DNA of 12,073 nt, taken from NCBI GenBank assembly GCA_964545075.1, contig CAZJFS010000138.1:1-12073 (forward strand), written 5' to 3'. The DNA is from DAOPXV01 sp035352535. GTDB lineage: Bacteria; Muiribacteriota; UBA9980. The translations under genes were made by a program, and so were the position numbers. How positions within the stretch are numbered: position 1 is the stretch's first letter; the number at the start of each line of letters is the position of its first letter. Below the pieces are notes generated by a model that had not been told where the DNA came from, searched no databases, and saw nothing but the letters and a program-made list of their open reading frames with translations. Shown piece after piece: positions 1-8,430 of this stretch.

Positions 1-1
1 A

Positions 2-3000
2 TTAGGCCAGGCTCCGCTTGTTCAATCCGCGCCTAAATCTTTGGCTTCGAGCGATAAATATATTATTGGCGTGTCGGATAAGGATACCGGAGCGGAAATA
101 GGTACGGCGACCATAAGCGCTTCATCTTATAAGGCGGTCATTCAAATAACCGCTGAGAATCGTTACCCGGTTATCATTCTTAAATCAAAAGATACGGGCC
201 GTCCGATTTTCAGAAATTATATCGGCCGCGTTCCAAAATCGTCTGAAGTGCCGCCGCAGGTTAAAACGATCGTCATAAAACAGGTTCCTCTCGACGAAAC
301 TTCAACCGCGCGAAGCCTCATGGCTTGCGAAAAAAATGTTTTGCTGCCGTTAATCGTGTCTTTTTCAGCTTCTGAAACACCCGGCGAGACTGTCACTAAA
401 GAGTATGGCGAGATTTCTTCGACGGTCGAATCGCCGGTGGAAGAAGCCGCGGGCGGCCTCGCGAATATATCTGAAATGGCCAGGGCCGTTAAGACCGTAT
501 CTCAAATAATTGTTTCGCCATCCATAACCGGAGACGTTAAAAATGTCGTGGCGCCGCTGCAATCGGATTATTCGACGGCGTCTTCGATCCTCAAGATATT
601 TGTGAGCATTTTAAAAAAAAATGAAACGCAAAATGAAGTAAATTCGTCGTCTCTTCCTAAAACCATTGCTTTATCCGGAAAAACGATAGACGCTTCAACT
701 AAAGACGAAGAGATCGCTCCCGCCGTCACCGGCATAAAACCGCTTGAACGGCTATTGCCGCCTGTTTTTACGCCGGCCGCCGGGACTTACGATTCGACCG
801 TAGAAATAGTCATTTCATCAAATTCTTCCGGAGCGTCAGTTTTTTATACCGATGACGGTTCGACTCCGGGTCAGTCTTCGAAAATATTTTCGTCAAAAGT
901 TACGGCCGCGTCCGATATAACTTTAAAAGCTTTCGCCGCGCGCGAAGGCGCTATTACTTCGGAGGTGGCCGTCGCATCATACAAAATAAGCCTTGCCGGA
1001 GTCACTGCGCCGCCTGTTTTAAGTCTTAAGCCCGGGTCTTATTTCGGAACTCAGGAAGTGATTATTTCCTGCGCCACGCCGGGCGCCGTCGCTTATTATA
1101 CCGACGATGGAAGTATTCCGACAACGAAAAGCAAGCTTTATACCGGAAAGATTATCTTATATTCATCTAAGACCATAAAGGTTATAACGATAAAATCGGG
1201 CCTTTTAAATTCATCGCCGGTTACCGCCGATTATTCCATAGCCGGCGTTCTCGCCCGCGCCGTTTTCAATCCGGCCCCGGGTACGTATTATGAAACGGTC
1301 GAAGTCAAAATTTCAAGCGAAACGTCAGGATCTGAAATTTATTACACATTTGGCACGGATCCCGTCCGACTCGCCAAAAAATATTCATCGCCGATTATCA
1401 TTGGCGTTCCACTTACGATAAATGCTTTCGCGGTAAAGTCCGGAATGGGAACATCCGAAGTCGTTACGGGTTTTTACAACGTGAAAAAAGCCGATCCTAT
1501 TCCGCCGGTCGAAGGTATGTTTTTTGACACAAATACTAAAACTTTAAAATGGCTGCCTGTCACGACCAACAACAAAAAATACATTTATCTTTTGAAACTT
1601 GACGGGCAATTAGTCATAAGTCCAGCCCAAAACACATATTACGACGCGTCCGGCCTTACTCCGGGAAACCATATTCTGATGGTAAGCGCCATTACTGAAA
1701 GCGGCCTCGCGTCCGGTGAATCCGGCGGTCCTTATTCCGAGCCTTATGAGTTTAAAATTCCCGCGTTTGTTAACGTTCCGTCCATTAATAACATCGAATA
1801 TAACGCCGCCGGCTATTTATCATGGGAACCTAAAATAGATAAACTTGGCAAGGCTTATGATTACCGTATAATGTTCGACAACGATATTTCGAATTATTAT
1901 GTTTCAAGGATGGCGAGTTTTGGCGTTCCCGATAATTTGGAACAGGGAGCGCATGTAGCCAGAATACAGGCTGTCGTTCTTGATACGAGCAATCCATTTG
2001 AAATTAAAATAACGGAGGAAGGCAACTGGAGTTCTAACTTTTGGTTTAATGCGGCATCCGGCGATAAAATCTATAAAAGTATAGCCGTTCCTTCTAATAT
2101 GATATTTGACAAGCCGGCAAGGGTTATAAAATGGGATGTTTCAGGTTCCACCAGCGCTTTTAGATATGATGTAATAGCGACATACAGTTCGTCGAGCAGT
2201 TATTTTTTCAATAAGTCCCTCGGGTTTGATCTTTCTGAAAATTCGGTCACTCTCGCGGAAGTAAACGCAAAACTTCCGGACGACGCAAGCGGTTGCGTTT
2301 TAGAAGTCGTAGCTACCGACGGATTTGATATCGGGCTTAAATCTAACGCCATTGCTCTTCCGGTTATAGCTGATGGCGATATTCCCAAAGTGGAAGGCGT
2401 CGAATACGATTCGAGCCGCAAAGTAGTTAAGTGGATAAAGGTTGGCGCCGCTCAATCTTATATTTATGACATGAAACTTGACGGAGATATTATTTCGGAA
2501 GGAATTTTGAACAATGAATATTCGGTAAACGACCTGCAGCAGGTTACGCATGAAGTAAGCATAAGAGCGGTATTAAAAAACTCCATTCCGCCGGAATCGG
2601 GTCCTTTTTCGAAGCCGGTCGTTTTTACGACAAGCGATGGCGCGTCACAAGTGGTGTCCATTCCCAAGGTAACGGGACTTTCTTATGGAAAGGAAAATTT
2701 AGTGTTAAAATGGAATAGCGTTACGGTGAACGGTTCAAATTGTGAATATCAGGTGAAGATTGATGGAAAGCTTTTAAACGCAAGAAGTGCCGCTAATGTT
2801 TTTAACGCTAATCTGCTTACGGCGGATACGCATGAAGTCCAGGTTCGAGCAGTTATGATTAATGCCAGGGGCGATGTCGCGAATCAGGGCCCTTATTCCG
2901 ATACTTTTATTTTCATGGTTGAACCGGCTGCGCCTGTTAAATTAAAGCTGGATCAGGTTCAGGTCAAAAATTTTATGTATGACAAGGAAAGCAATATCGT

Positions 3001-3595
3001 CAGGTGGTATCCTCTCGATGCCCGTAAAACGAAAGGTATTGTTGTTTATTATATAGTCGAGATCGACGGCAAACTCGAAGAACCGATAGATTGCACGACT
3101 TATGGGCTCGCTGAAAACATTTCCCTCGGGCAGCATACGATGCGCGTAAAGGCTTTTATTCCGAATACTCAACCGCGTGTTGAAGGTGAATTTTCGGAAT
3201 TTTTCAATTTTAACGTGACTACGGCCAATCCTTACTACAAAGAAGTCAAAAAAGTTGAAAATTTTGCATTCAATAAGTCCAGCCAAAAAATGACCTGGGA
3301 CAAAATTTCCATATATAACCAGTCGGTAAAATATTACGTTATCGTATACATAGATACCGGCGCGGGCCTTACCGAACAGTCTTTCCCGACCTATGAAAAC
3401 GTCGGCTATCTCGGCGTATTAAGACTCGATCCACGGTTTCAATCATTGCCGAGCGGATATTATACTTTTGAGATACAGGCGAATATATCCAATACCAATA
3501 TCAAAGGCTTGAAATCCAGGACATTGATATTAAACCTTACGGAAACTGACAGGACATGGGAAATACCGGAGACCGATCCGTCGATTTTTAATTAA
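2..3595 (+). CDS. Large repeat protein with CHB_HEX_C-type and fibronectin-III-like repeats (5' partial)
   Basis: The reading frame is open from base 2 with no stop upstream of the first possible start (TTG at 41), so the true N-terminus, and any signal peptide, lies outside the window; 1197 codons are visible. Residues about 1-250 (counted from base 2) match no family I recognise. Residues about 251-495 hold three repeats of the chitobiase/beta-hexosaminidase C-terminal type, each starting 'PxPGxY/PAAGTY' and the first two carrying 'YYTDDGS.P' or a close variant. Residues about 498-1185 hold seven fibronectin-III-like units. There is no enzymatic domain, no transmembrane segment and no C-terminal sorting signal. 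Such arrays are known in extracellular, envelope and carbohydrate-associated proteins, so an exported structural or adhesive protein is likely. It ends 33 bases before the preferred start of the cyclase gene in the same direction, so co-transcription is likely. Export by the downstream machine is only inferred. Confidence 0.87.
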   Translation, partial: LGQAPLVQSAPKSLASSDKYIIGVSDKDTGAEIGTATISASSYKAVIQITAENRYPVIILKSKDTGRPIFRNYIGRVPKSSEVPPQVKTIVIKQVPLDETSTARSLMACEKNVLLPLIVSFSASETPGETVTKEYGEISSTVESPVEEAAGGLANISEMARAVKTVSQIIVSPSITGDVKNVVAPLQSDYSTASSILKIFVSILKKNETQNEVNSSSLPKTIALSGKTIDASTKDEEIAPAVTGIKPLERLLPPVFTPAAGTYDSTVEIVISSNSSGASVFYTDDGSTPGQSSKIFSSKVTAASDITLKAFAAREGAITSEVAVASYKISLAGVTAPPVLSLKPGSYFGTQEVIISCATPGAVAYYTDDGSIPTTKSKLYTGKIILYSSKTIKVITIKSGLLNSSPVTADYSIAGVLARAVFNPAPGTYYETVEVKISSETSGSEIYYTFGTDPVRLAKKYSSPIIIGVPLTINAFAVKSGMGTSEVVTGFYNVKKADPIPPVEGMFFDTNTKTLKWLPVTTNNKKYIYLLKLDGQLVISPAQNTYYDASGLTPGNHILMVSAITESGLASGESGGPYSEPYEFKIPAFVNVPSINNIEYNAAGYLSWEPKIDKLGKAYDYRIMFDNDISNYYVSRMASFGVPDNLEQGAHVARIQAVVLDTSNPFEIKITEEGNWSSNFWFNAASGDKIYKSIAVPSNMIFDKPARVIKWDVSGSTSAFRYDVIATYSSSSSYFFNKSLGFDLSENSVTLAEVNAKLPDDASGCVLEVVATDGFDIGLKSNAIALPVIADGDIPKVEGVEYDSSRKVVKWIKVGAAQSYIYDMKLDGDIISEGILNNEYSVNDLQQVTHEVSIRAVLKNSIPPESGPFSKPVVFTTSDGASQVVSIPKVTGLSYGKENLVLKWNSVTVNGSNCEYQVKIDGKLLNARSAANVFNANLLTADTHEVQVRAVMINARGDVANQGPYSDTFIFMVEPAAPVKLKLDQVQVKNFMYDKESNIVRWYPLDARKTKGIVVYYIVEIDGKLEEPIDCTTYGLAENISLGQHTMRVKAFIPNTQPRVEGEFSEFFNFNVTTANPYYKEVKKVENFAFNKSSQKMTWDKISIYNQSVKYYVIVYIDTGAGLTEQSFPTYENVGYLGVLRLDPRFQSLPSGYYTFEIQANISNTNIKGLKSRTLILNLTETDRTWEIPETDPSIFN
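752..1486 (+). repeat. Three tandem CHB_HEX_C-type domain repeats (coding)
   Basis: Three units of about 230 bases start near 752, 1007 and 1256. At protein level each runs: a hydrophobic pair followed by P(A)xG(T/S)Y, a beta strand 'VEI/EVI.IS', a 'G(A/S).(V/I).YYT' strand, a 'DGS.P' turn in the first two, 'SK.(Y/F)..K(I/V)', and a final 'IK.(F/I)..K.G...S..V...Y' strand. The third unit departs from the pattern: its turn reads 'YYTFGTDPVRLAKKY', without the DGS motif. The repeats are diverged at DNA level, which suggests old domain duplication rather than recent tandem expansion. Confidence 0.8.
1493..3570 (+). repeat. Seven fibronectin-III-like domain repeats (coding)
   Basis: Seven units of about 270-320 bases start near 1493, 1766, 2084, 2378, 2658, 2948 and 3239. 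Each opens with a strand that has the Fn3 tryptophan: VEGMFFD..LKW, INNIEYN..LSW, PSNMIFD..IKW, VEGVEYD..VKW, VTGLSYG..LKW, VKNFMYD..VRW, VENFAFN..MTW. Most continue with 'Y.(V/L)K(L/I)DG' and a G/H-containing turn before 'V.(V/I)(R/K)A'. Units 4-6 are most alike and share 'GP(F/Y)S' or 'GEFSEFF' near the end. Units 2 and 3 are the most diverged. The order of conserved residues supports a beta-sandwich fold; assignment to the Fn3 superfamily is by pattern only. Confidence 0.75.
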
Positions 3596-3613
3596 AACCG
3601 CTTATATTATTTT

Positions 3614-3618
3614 AAGGG
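3614..3618 (+). promoter_or_regulatory. Ribosome binding site that decides the cyclase start
   Basis: AAGGG lies one base before the GTG at 3620 but ten bases before the in-frame TTG at 3629. The second spacing is workable for translation initiation and the first is not. This favours TTG 3629 as the start, giving a protein that begins MKITVVDSSRE. Confidence 0.6.
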
Positions 3619-3628
3619 CGTGAACGAA

Positions 3629-5296
3629 TTGAAGATTACAGTAGTGGACAGCTCAAGAGAATATAGGACATTGGAACTCGACCCGGCGAAAGAATATCTT
3701 TTGGGGCGCCAGGCTGAATGCGATATCGTGATCAAGTCCAATCTGGCTTCGCGCGTTCACGCAAAAATTTTCTTTAAAGGCGACAAATGGAATATTTTAG
3801 ATAATAATTCGACAAACGGGACCGTTCTTAACGGAAAAAAAATAACATCGGCGCATATCGCGAATTATGATGTTCTCAGAATAGGCGATCACATAATAGA
3901 ATTTAATGAAGATGAAATTTTACAATCGATAATATCGGGTGGCGGAGTATCCGATGGAAGCATTTCGGTCGAGGAAAAATTCGCGAGCGTCGAGATCGTT
4001 GCCGAGCTTGAAAAAAAAATCGCCGAATGCCTGAAAAAATTCGCTGAAAATTCCACGCCTTCAAATTACTCCGGTGAGCTTAAAAAATTTCAGGACAATA
4101 TCGACGTGTTAATAAACGATTTCGGTGTCAAAGCGACCAGAATGAACTCCGAATTGAAAGTTCTTTTTGAATTGACCAAATCGATAGCCGAGATATTAAA
4201 TCTTAAAGAGCTTTTGAATGTAGCTCTTGATCTTGTAAACCGTATAAGACGCGTAGAACGCGGCCTTGTTTTTTTGTACGATCCGAAAAACGGAAATTTC
4301 ATTCCTTACGTAACGAGAAAGATGAGCGTGGGCGATCTTAAATTTGACGCGAACGTGATATCCAGTTCGATATTATCCATGGTAAAAGAAAAGCTGGAGC
4401 CTGTTCTAATTAAAAATAGCATGACCGACGAACGGTTCGCCTCGTCTGAAAGCGTCGTGGCTTTGAGCGGCAAGTCGATCCTTTGCATTCCTCTTGTATC
4501 GAAACAGGGCATACAGGGCGTTTTTTATCTTGAAAAAAGCATAAAAAATCCATTTACCGAGGATGATCTTACATTCCTTAAAAATTTTGCCAGCGCCGTT
4601 TCAGTGGCCATCGAGAATACGAAGCTTATAATGGCCATAAAGCGCGAACGTCAGATAAGAAACAATATGGAGCGTTTCATATCTCCGAATCTTATCGACC
4701 AGCTTTCACAGGGCGGCGAAATGAAACTCGACGGTGAAAAAAGAGAAATAACGGTATTTTTCGCCGATATCAAAAATTTCACGTCCATGTCCGAAAAACT
4801 GAGCGTAGAAGATATTTTTGCGATGTTAAATCACGTTTTTTCGGGCGTCGCCGATATTATATTTGAATTTGACGGTACGCTCGATAAGTTTATCGGCGAC
4901 TGCGTTATGGCTTTTTTTGGAGCGCCCGTCGCCCGCGAAGACGATTCGCTCAGGGCGGTGCGGGTGGCCATGAGAATAATTTCGCTTGCTCAGGAGGTCG
5001 CGGCCGATCTGAAAAAGAGGTTGAACGTCGATTTCGGTTTCAGTATCGGCATCAACTCCGGTGAAGCGATAGTCGGAAACCTTGGCTCGATGGACCGTAT
5101 GGAATATACCGCCATCGGCGATACGGTGAATCTTGCTTCAAGACTTCAATCCAAGGCCGGTTTCAATGAAATAGTTATAAACGACAGCGTTTACGAAAAA
5201 ATTAAGGATAAGATAGAATGCAAGCCGCTCGAACCTTTTCACGTTAAAGGGAAAGAGCAGCCGGTCAAGGCTTATATCGTACTCGGCGAAAATTAA
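3629..5296 (+). CDS. FHA-GAF-class III adenylate cyclase
   Basis: A predicted soluble cytoplasmic enzyme making cAMP from ATP. TTG 3629 is preferred for its ribosome-site spacing; residues here are numbered from the longer GTG 3620 form (558 aa). An FHA domain (about 25-95) has GR (29-30), SRVHA (44-48) and STNGT (64-68), the usual phosphothreonine-peptide-binding set. A charged helical stretch (about 118-172) follows, then a GAF domain (about 175-338). A linker with 'RFISPNLIDQL' leads to the catalytic domain (about 374-555). Catalytic residues are complete: metal aspartates D383 (FFADIKNFT) and D427 (FIGD), adenine-selecting K423 and T497 (EYTAIGD), transition-state N504 and R508 (TVNLASR). 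The Lys/Thr pair indicates adenylate rather than guanylate cyclase. The gene sits 33 bases from the platform gene downstream, so it is very likely in the same operon. No Ser/Thr kinase or cAMP receptor gene is visible. Confidence 0.93.
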   Translation: MKITVVDSSREYRTLELDPAKEYLLGRQAECDIVIKSNLASRVHAKIFFKGDKWNILDNNSTNGTVLNGKKITSAHIANYDVLRIGDHIIEFNEDEILQSIISGGGVSDGSISVEEKFASVEIVAELEKKIAECLKKFAENSTPSNYSGELKKFQDNIDVLINDFGVKATRMNSELKVLFELTKSIAEILNLKELLNVALDLVNRIRRVERGLVFLYDPKNGNFIPYVTRKMSVGDLKFDANVISSSILSMVKEKLEPVLIKNSMTDERFASSESVVALSGKSILCIPLVSKQGIQGVFYLEKSIKNPFTEDDLTFLKNFASAVSVAIENTKLIMAIKRERQIRNNMERFISPNLIDQLSQGGEMKLDGEKREITVFFADIKNFTSMSEKLSVEDIFAMLNHVFSGVADIIFEFDGTLDKFIGDCVMAFFGAPVAREDDSLRAVRVAMRIISLAQEVAADLKKRLNVDFGFSIGINSGEAIVGNLGSMDRMEYTAIGDTVNLASRLQSKAGFNEIVINDSVYEKIKDKIECKPLEPFHVKGKEQPVKAYIVLGEN

Positions 5297-5329
5297 TTAT
5301 TTGTAAGTTGTCTGAAAGGCATGTGTTAA

Positions 5330-6565
5330 ATGGCTTATTTTGAATATAAGATAACCAATCGCGAGGGCAAGACCTCGACCGGAAAAGGCGAGGCGGCTTC
5401 GTCATCGGCTATGATAGACAACCTCGTCGACAGCGGTTATTTCGTTATCGAGATAATCGAGGTTTCTAAACCCGCGAACAGTGGCACTTCGCTTAGCATC
5501 GGCGCCATCAAGAGATTTTTTACGGGTATCGCTTCCCAGAAGGAAATGACATATTTTTATATGCAGCTTTCTACGCTTATAAGCGCCGGCGTGACGCTTG
5601 TCGAAAGCCTTGAATCGCTTTCCGATCAATGCGAAAACCCGAAGTTTAAAGCCGTGATCAACGACGTCAAGGTCAGGATATCCACCGGCCAGTCTTTTTT
5701 TGAGGCCGTTTCGAAACATCCCGACGTTTTTGACGATCTTTCGGCGAATATGATAAAAGCGGGTGAAACGGGCGCGGGGCTTGAAGAAGTGCTTACTCAG
5801 ATAGCCAAGGTTTCAGAGCGTAACGCGAGGATTAAGGCTAAGGTCAGCGCGGCCCTTGTGTATCCCGTGATTCTGTGTATCCTGGTCACGAGCGTCATAT
5901 TCTTTTTGATAGCTTATGTTTTTCCGAAATTCACCAAAATTTTCATAAAATCAAAAACCGCGCTTCCGCTTCCGACGGTTATGCTTATGGCTATCAGTAA
6001 TTTTATTCAAAGCTATATGTGGTATATAGTGATATTTTTAATAGCCGCCTTTTTCATTGGGCGCTGGTTTGTCTCTTCGAGTTTGAAGGTTCGTGTATTT
6101 TTGGACCGGTTCATTCTTTCGGTGCCGATATTCGGTGAAATAACTCTTAAATCTTCCATCGCCAGGTTCTCAAGAACGCTCGGCACGCTTTTAAACGGCG
6201 GCGTCCCGATAATAAAGAGCCTTGAGATCTGTGAAAAAATAATTGAGAATCTCGTGATTAAAAACGTGATAGCCGCGCTTAAAGCAGGCGTCGCTCAAGG
6301 ATTGACGCTTCATGAAATACTTAAAACGAAAAAAGTGTTTCCGGGCATCGTCGTCAAAATAATTCAGACGGGCGAACGTACCGGAGCGCTTCCCAGGCTT
6401 ATGTTAAAAATAGCCGAGTTCTTTGAATACGAGGTCGAGATATCGACCGACAGCCTTGTCGCGATAATCGAGCCGGTGCTTATAGTAGTAATGGGGACCG
6501 CGATAGGGTTTATCGCCGTAGCAATGTTTTTGCCCATGTTCGACCTTACTTCGGCCGTCAAATAA
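5330..6565 (+). CDS. gspF: Type II secretion / type IV pilus inner-membrane platform protein (GspF/PilC family)
   Basis: This is the polytopic platform on which the assembly ATPase acts to push (pseudo)pilins out of the inner membrane. At 411 aa it has the usual family length. The N-terminal module (1-45, 'YFEYKITNREGKTSTG') is the standard GspF start. Two T2SF repeats follow, at about 71-195 and 275-400, with the paired signatures AGETGAGLEEVL (143-154) and TGERTGALPRLM (347-358). Predicted membrane helices lie at about 174-197, 226-248 and 376-401. GAAAGG at 5314-5319 is ten bases before ATG 5330. An ATG at 5321 meets a stop after two codons and is not a start. The gene follows the cyclase by 33 bases and precedes the PilM-type gene, an order that differs from both classic gsp and classic pil clusters. 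The family is certain; the choice between T2SS and pilus is not. Confidence 0.95.
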   Translation: MAYFEYKITNREGKTSTGKGEAASSSAMIDNLVDSGYFVIEIIEVSKPANSGTSLSIGAIKRFFTGIASQKEMTYFYMQLSTLISAGVTLVESLESLSDQCENPKFKAVINDVKVRISTGQSFFEAVSKHPDVFDDLSANMIKAGETGAGLEEVLTQIAKVSERNARIKAKVSAALVYPVILCILVTSVIFFLIAYVFPKFTKIFIKSKTALPLPTVMLMAISNFIQSYMWYIVIFLIAAFFIGRWFVSSSLKVRVFLDRFILSVPIFGEITLKSSIARFSRTLGTLLNGGVPIIKSLEICEKIIENLVIKNVIAALKAGVAQGLTLHEILKTKKVFPGIVVKIIQTGERTGALPRLMLKIAEFFEYEVEISTDSLVAIIEPVLIVVMGTAIGFIAVAMFLPMFDLTSAVK

Positions 6566-6684
6566 TAATAACTTAAATCTTTTGTTTTACGGTTATTTTA
6601 TTTTTGCGTTAAATAAAACAAATATAAAACCGAAAATAAGAGTTGGAGAAAAATATTTTCTCTGAAAGGTTTTTAATATTTGTT
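6566..6684 (+). promoter_or_regulatory. AT-rich intergenic gap with inverted repeats; possible internal promoter or attenuator
   Basis: This is the largest gap inside the cluster and is strikingly AT-rich. TTTGTTTTA at 6581-6589 is the exact inverted complement of TAAAACAAA at 6614-6622. A competing hairpin pairs TTTTATTT (6596-6603) with AAATAAAA (6611-6618) around the loop TTGCGTT. Both stems are almost entirely A-T, so neither is a convincing intrinsic terminator. TATAAA at 6623-6628 could be a -10 element, but I see no good -35 at 16-18 bases from it. What the gap does is undetermined. Confidence 0.25.
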
Positions 6685-8430
6685 ATGCAGGAAAATCATC
6701 AGGAACAAAAAAAAGAAACTTTCATTGGCATAGATATGGGGAGCGCATTGATAAAGATCGCGGAAGCGGTTAAAACCGAATCTGGCGTTTCTTTTAATTC
6801 GGTCGCCGTCGAATCTATCGTAGGTCGTGAGCATGTATCCGAAGCCTATATATCCGAAGTTATAAAAAAACTGATATCCGCTTCCGGCATTTCCGCTACG
6901 AAGGCTGTTTTTGCGTTAAGTGGAAATCAGGTCGCTATAAGGCATATAGATTTTCCAAAAATGTCGCCGAAATTGCTTGAAAAAAACATAAAGAATGAAT
7001 TGAAAAAAGAGCTCGGACATCCCGTCGAGAATTATATTTTTCATCACATGATAATGAAGGAATTCGAGGCAAAAAACGAAGACGGCACTACTCAGAAAAA
7101 AGAGAGAGTGATCATCGCCGCCGTCGAAACGGCGCTTGTCGATAAAATAAACGATATAGCCAAACTTTCCGGGCTTTCGGTCGCGGGTATAGTTTCCGCT
7201 AATCTCGCGTTATATTCCATGTCTAAAAAAATGCATATGCTGGATAAACTCGGACCTGAAGAAGTATTGATGTATCTTGATTTTGGCAATTCCCAGATAA
7301 CCACGAATTTTGTTTCACGTGAAGGCCTGCGATTTTCTAAAGACATCAATATGGGCGGATCTTCGCTTACCAATGTCATAAAAACGCTTAGCCCAGGCGG
7401 AAGCCCTGTGACGATGGCCGAAGCCGAGGAAATGAAATTCAAGATCGGCATACTTTCGCAGGATGTCATTGACAATATGGATGATTCTAACGCCGACTCG
7501 AACTTTCATAAAGTATTGAATGTTTCGTTCAAAAAACTTCTTCAGAGAATAAGACTTTCCACCGGTTACTTTTTTGCCCATTTTAAAGAATCGGTAAGCT
7601 TTCAGGCCCTCAGAAAGATTTATCTCACGGGCGGCAATTCCGAGATGCCTGGAATGAAGGAATTTTTTACTGAATATTACGAGACAAGCGTATTTAAGAT
7701 AAATTGCTGGGATTTTGTGAATACAGAAATGTGTGATGCGGCGACGTGCGCTAAATATAACGCTTCTTACGCCAATATTTCCGCGGCTATGTATGAATTT
7801 TTTCATCCGGAATATTCCATGAATTTCAACGCCGTTAAAAAGTTAGCCGCAAGTGTTAAGGGGCGCGAGCGTTTTTCAGTGGACGAATTCATCGATAAAA
7901 GTATTCCCGCTCTTAAACTTTTGACTAAATATGGAACTTTAAATATAGCCGCCGGCGCGCTGGCGTTATACATAATATCCTTTTCGGCGATATTTGTCTG
8001 GAATTTTTTCGCGCTTTCCTCTCTGACGGCGGAAAAGAAGGAAACCGATTCGAAATATGAGGAGCTGAACTCGGCTGACGCGAAAAATAAGCGCCGCCAG
8101 ATAAGCGAACATTATGAAGTTTTTCAGAAAAAAATGAACGCGAAGAATGTTATAGAATTTAAAAAATATTCGATCGATCAGATATTGCTGGCGGTTTCGG
8201 AAAGCATACCGCCCGACGTTTCAATAAAATCGGTCAAACTTTTTAACGAAGATAAGCCCGTTTTGAGCCTTTCCGGCATCACCGCGGCATACGACAGCGC
8301 GCTTAAATTCAACGAGTCGTTGAAAAAGCACCATTCTACGGCCGGAGTCGTCGTTAAAAAGACCGACCAGGTTGAAAATCGCGTTGAATTTCAATTCGAA
8401 CTGGCCCTGGACCGGGAGATGAAAAAATGA
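6685..8430 (+). CDS. pilM: Fused PilM-PilN protein (GspL-like architecture)
   Basis: This protein should link the cytoplasmic ATPase side of the machine to its periplasmic alignment complex. Residues about 10-375 form a PilM/FtsA-like actin fold: phosphate-1 IGIDMGSALIKIAE (14-27), phosphate-2 LDFGNSQ (198-204), adenosine motif IYLTGG (312-317). A single membrane helix (about 418-442), a charged coiled coil (about 446-491) and a ferredoxin-like domain (about 493-578) follow, which is the layout of PilN. PilM and PilN are separate genes in most pilus systems; T2SS GspL combines both parts. MNFN (379-382) may be a remnant of PilN's INLLP peptide, which normally docks into PilM; this is inference. 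ATG 6685 is preferred because the protein then begins close to the PilM core. A TTG at 6643 would add 14 residues but has no spaced ribosome site. GAAAGG at 6664-6669 is 15 bases upstream, longer than usual. Confidence 0.9.
   Translation: MQENHQEQKKETFIGIDMGSALIKIAEAVKTESGVSFNSVAVESIVGREHVSEAYISEVIKKLISASGISATKAVFALSGNQVAIRHIDFPKMSPKLLEKNIKNELKKELGHPVENYIFHHMIMKEFEAKNEDGTTQKKERVIIAAVETALVDKINDIAKLSGLSVAGIVSANLALYSMSKKMHMLDKLGPEEVLMYLDFGNSQITTNFVSREGLRFSKDINMGGSSLTNVIKTLSPGGSPVTMAEAEEMKFKIGILSQDVIDNMDDSNADSNFHKVLNVSFKKLLQRIRLSTGYFFAHFKESVSFQALRKIYLTGGNSEMPGMKEFFTEYYETSVFKINCWDFVNTEMCDAATCAKYNASYANISAAMYEFFHPEYSMNFNAVKKLAASVKGRERFSVDEFIDKSIPALKLLTKYGTLNIAAGALALYIISFSAIFVWNFFALSSLTAEKKETDSKYEELNSADAKNKRRQISEHYEVFQKKMNAKNVIEFKKYSIDQILLAVSESIPPDVSIKSVKLFNEDKPVLSLSGITAAYDSALKFNESLKKHHSTAGVVVKKTDQVENRVEFQFELALDREMKK

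Noticed and set aside
752..3570. Possible CRISPR array or recent tandem DNA duplication in the repeat region
   Set aside because: The units are protein-domain repeats of about 230-320 bases that are diverged at DNA level and in one continuous frame. There are no short identical repeats with spacers.
3620..3628. GTG 3620 as the cyclase start
   Set aside because: The only ribosome-site-like sequence (AAGGG, 3614-3618) ends one base before it. The in-frame TTG at 3629 has a ten-base spacing, and the FHA domain does not need the extra three residues.
6643..6684. TTG 6643 as the start of the PilM-PilN fusion
   Set aside because: No ribosome site is spaced correctly before it, and the 14 added residues precede the normal PilM start. 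ATG 6685 is preferred, though its own ribosome site is distant.
7315..7806. 163-codon open frame on the minus strand inside the PilM-PilN gene
   Set aside because: It lies wholly antisense to a well-supported gene, has no recognisable domain and has composition expected from the complementary strand. The long minus-strand frames over the ATPase gene (9980-10405 and 10375-10797) are rejected for the same reason.
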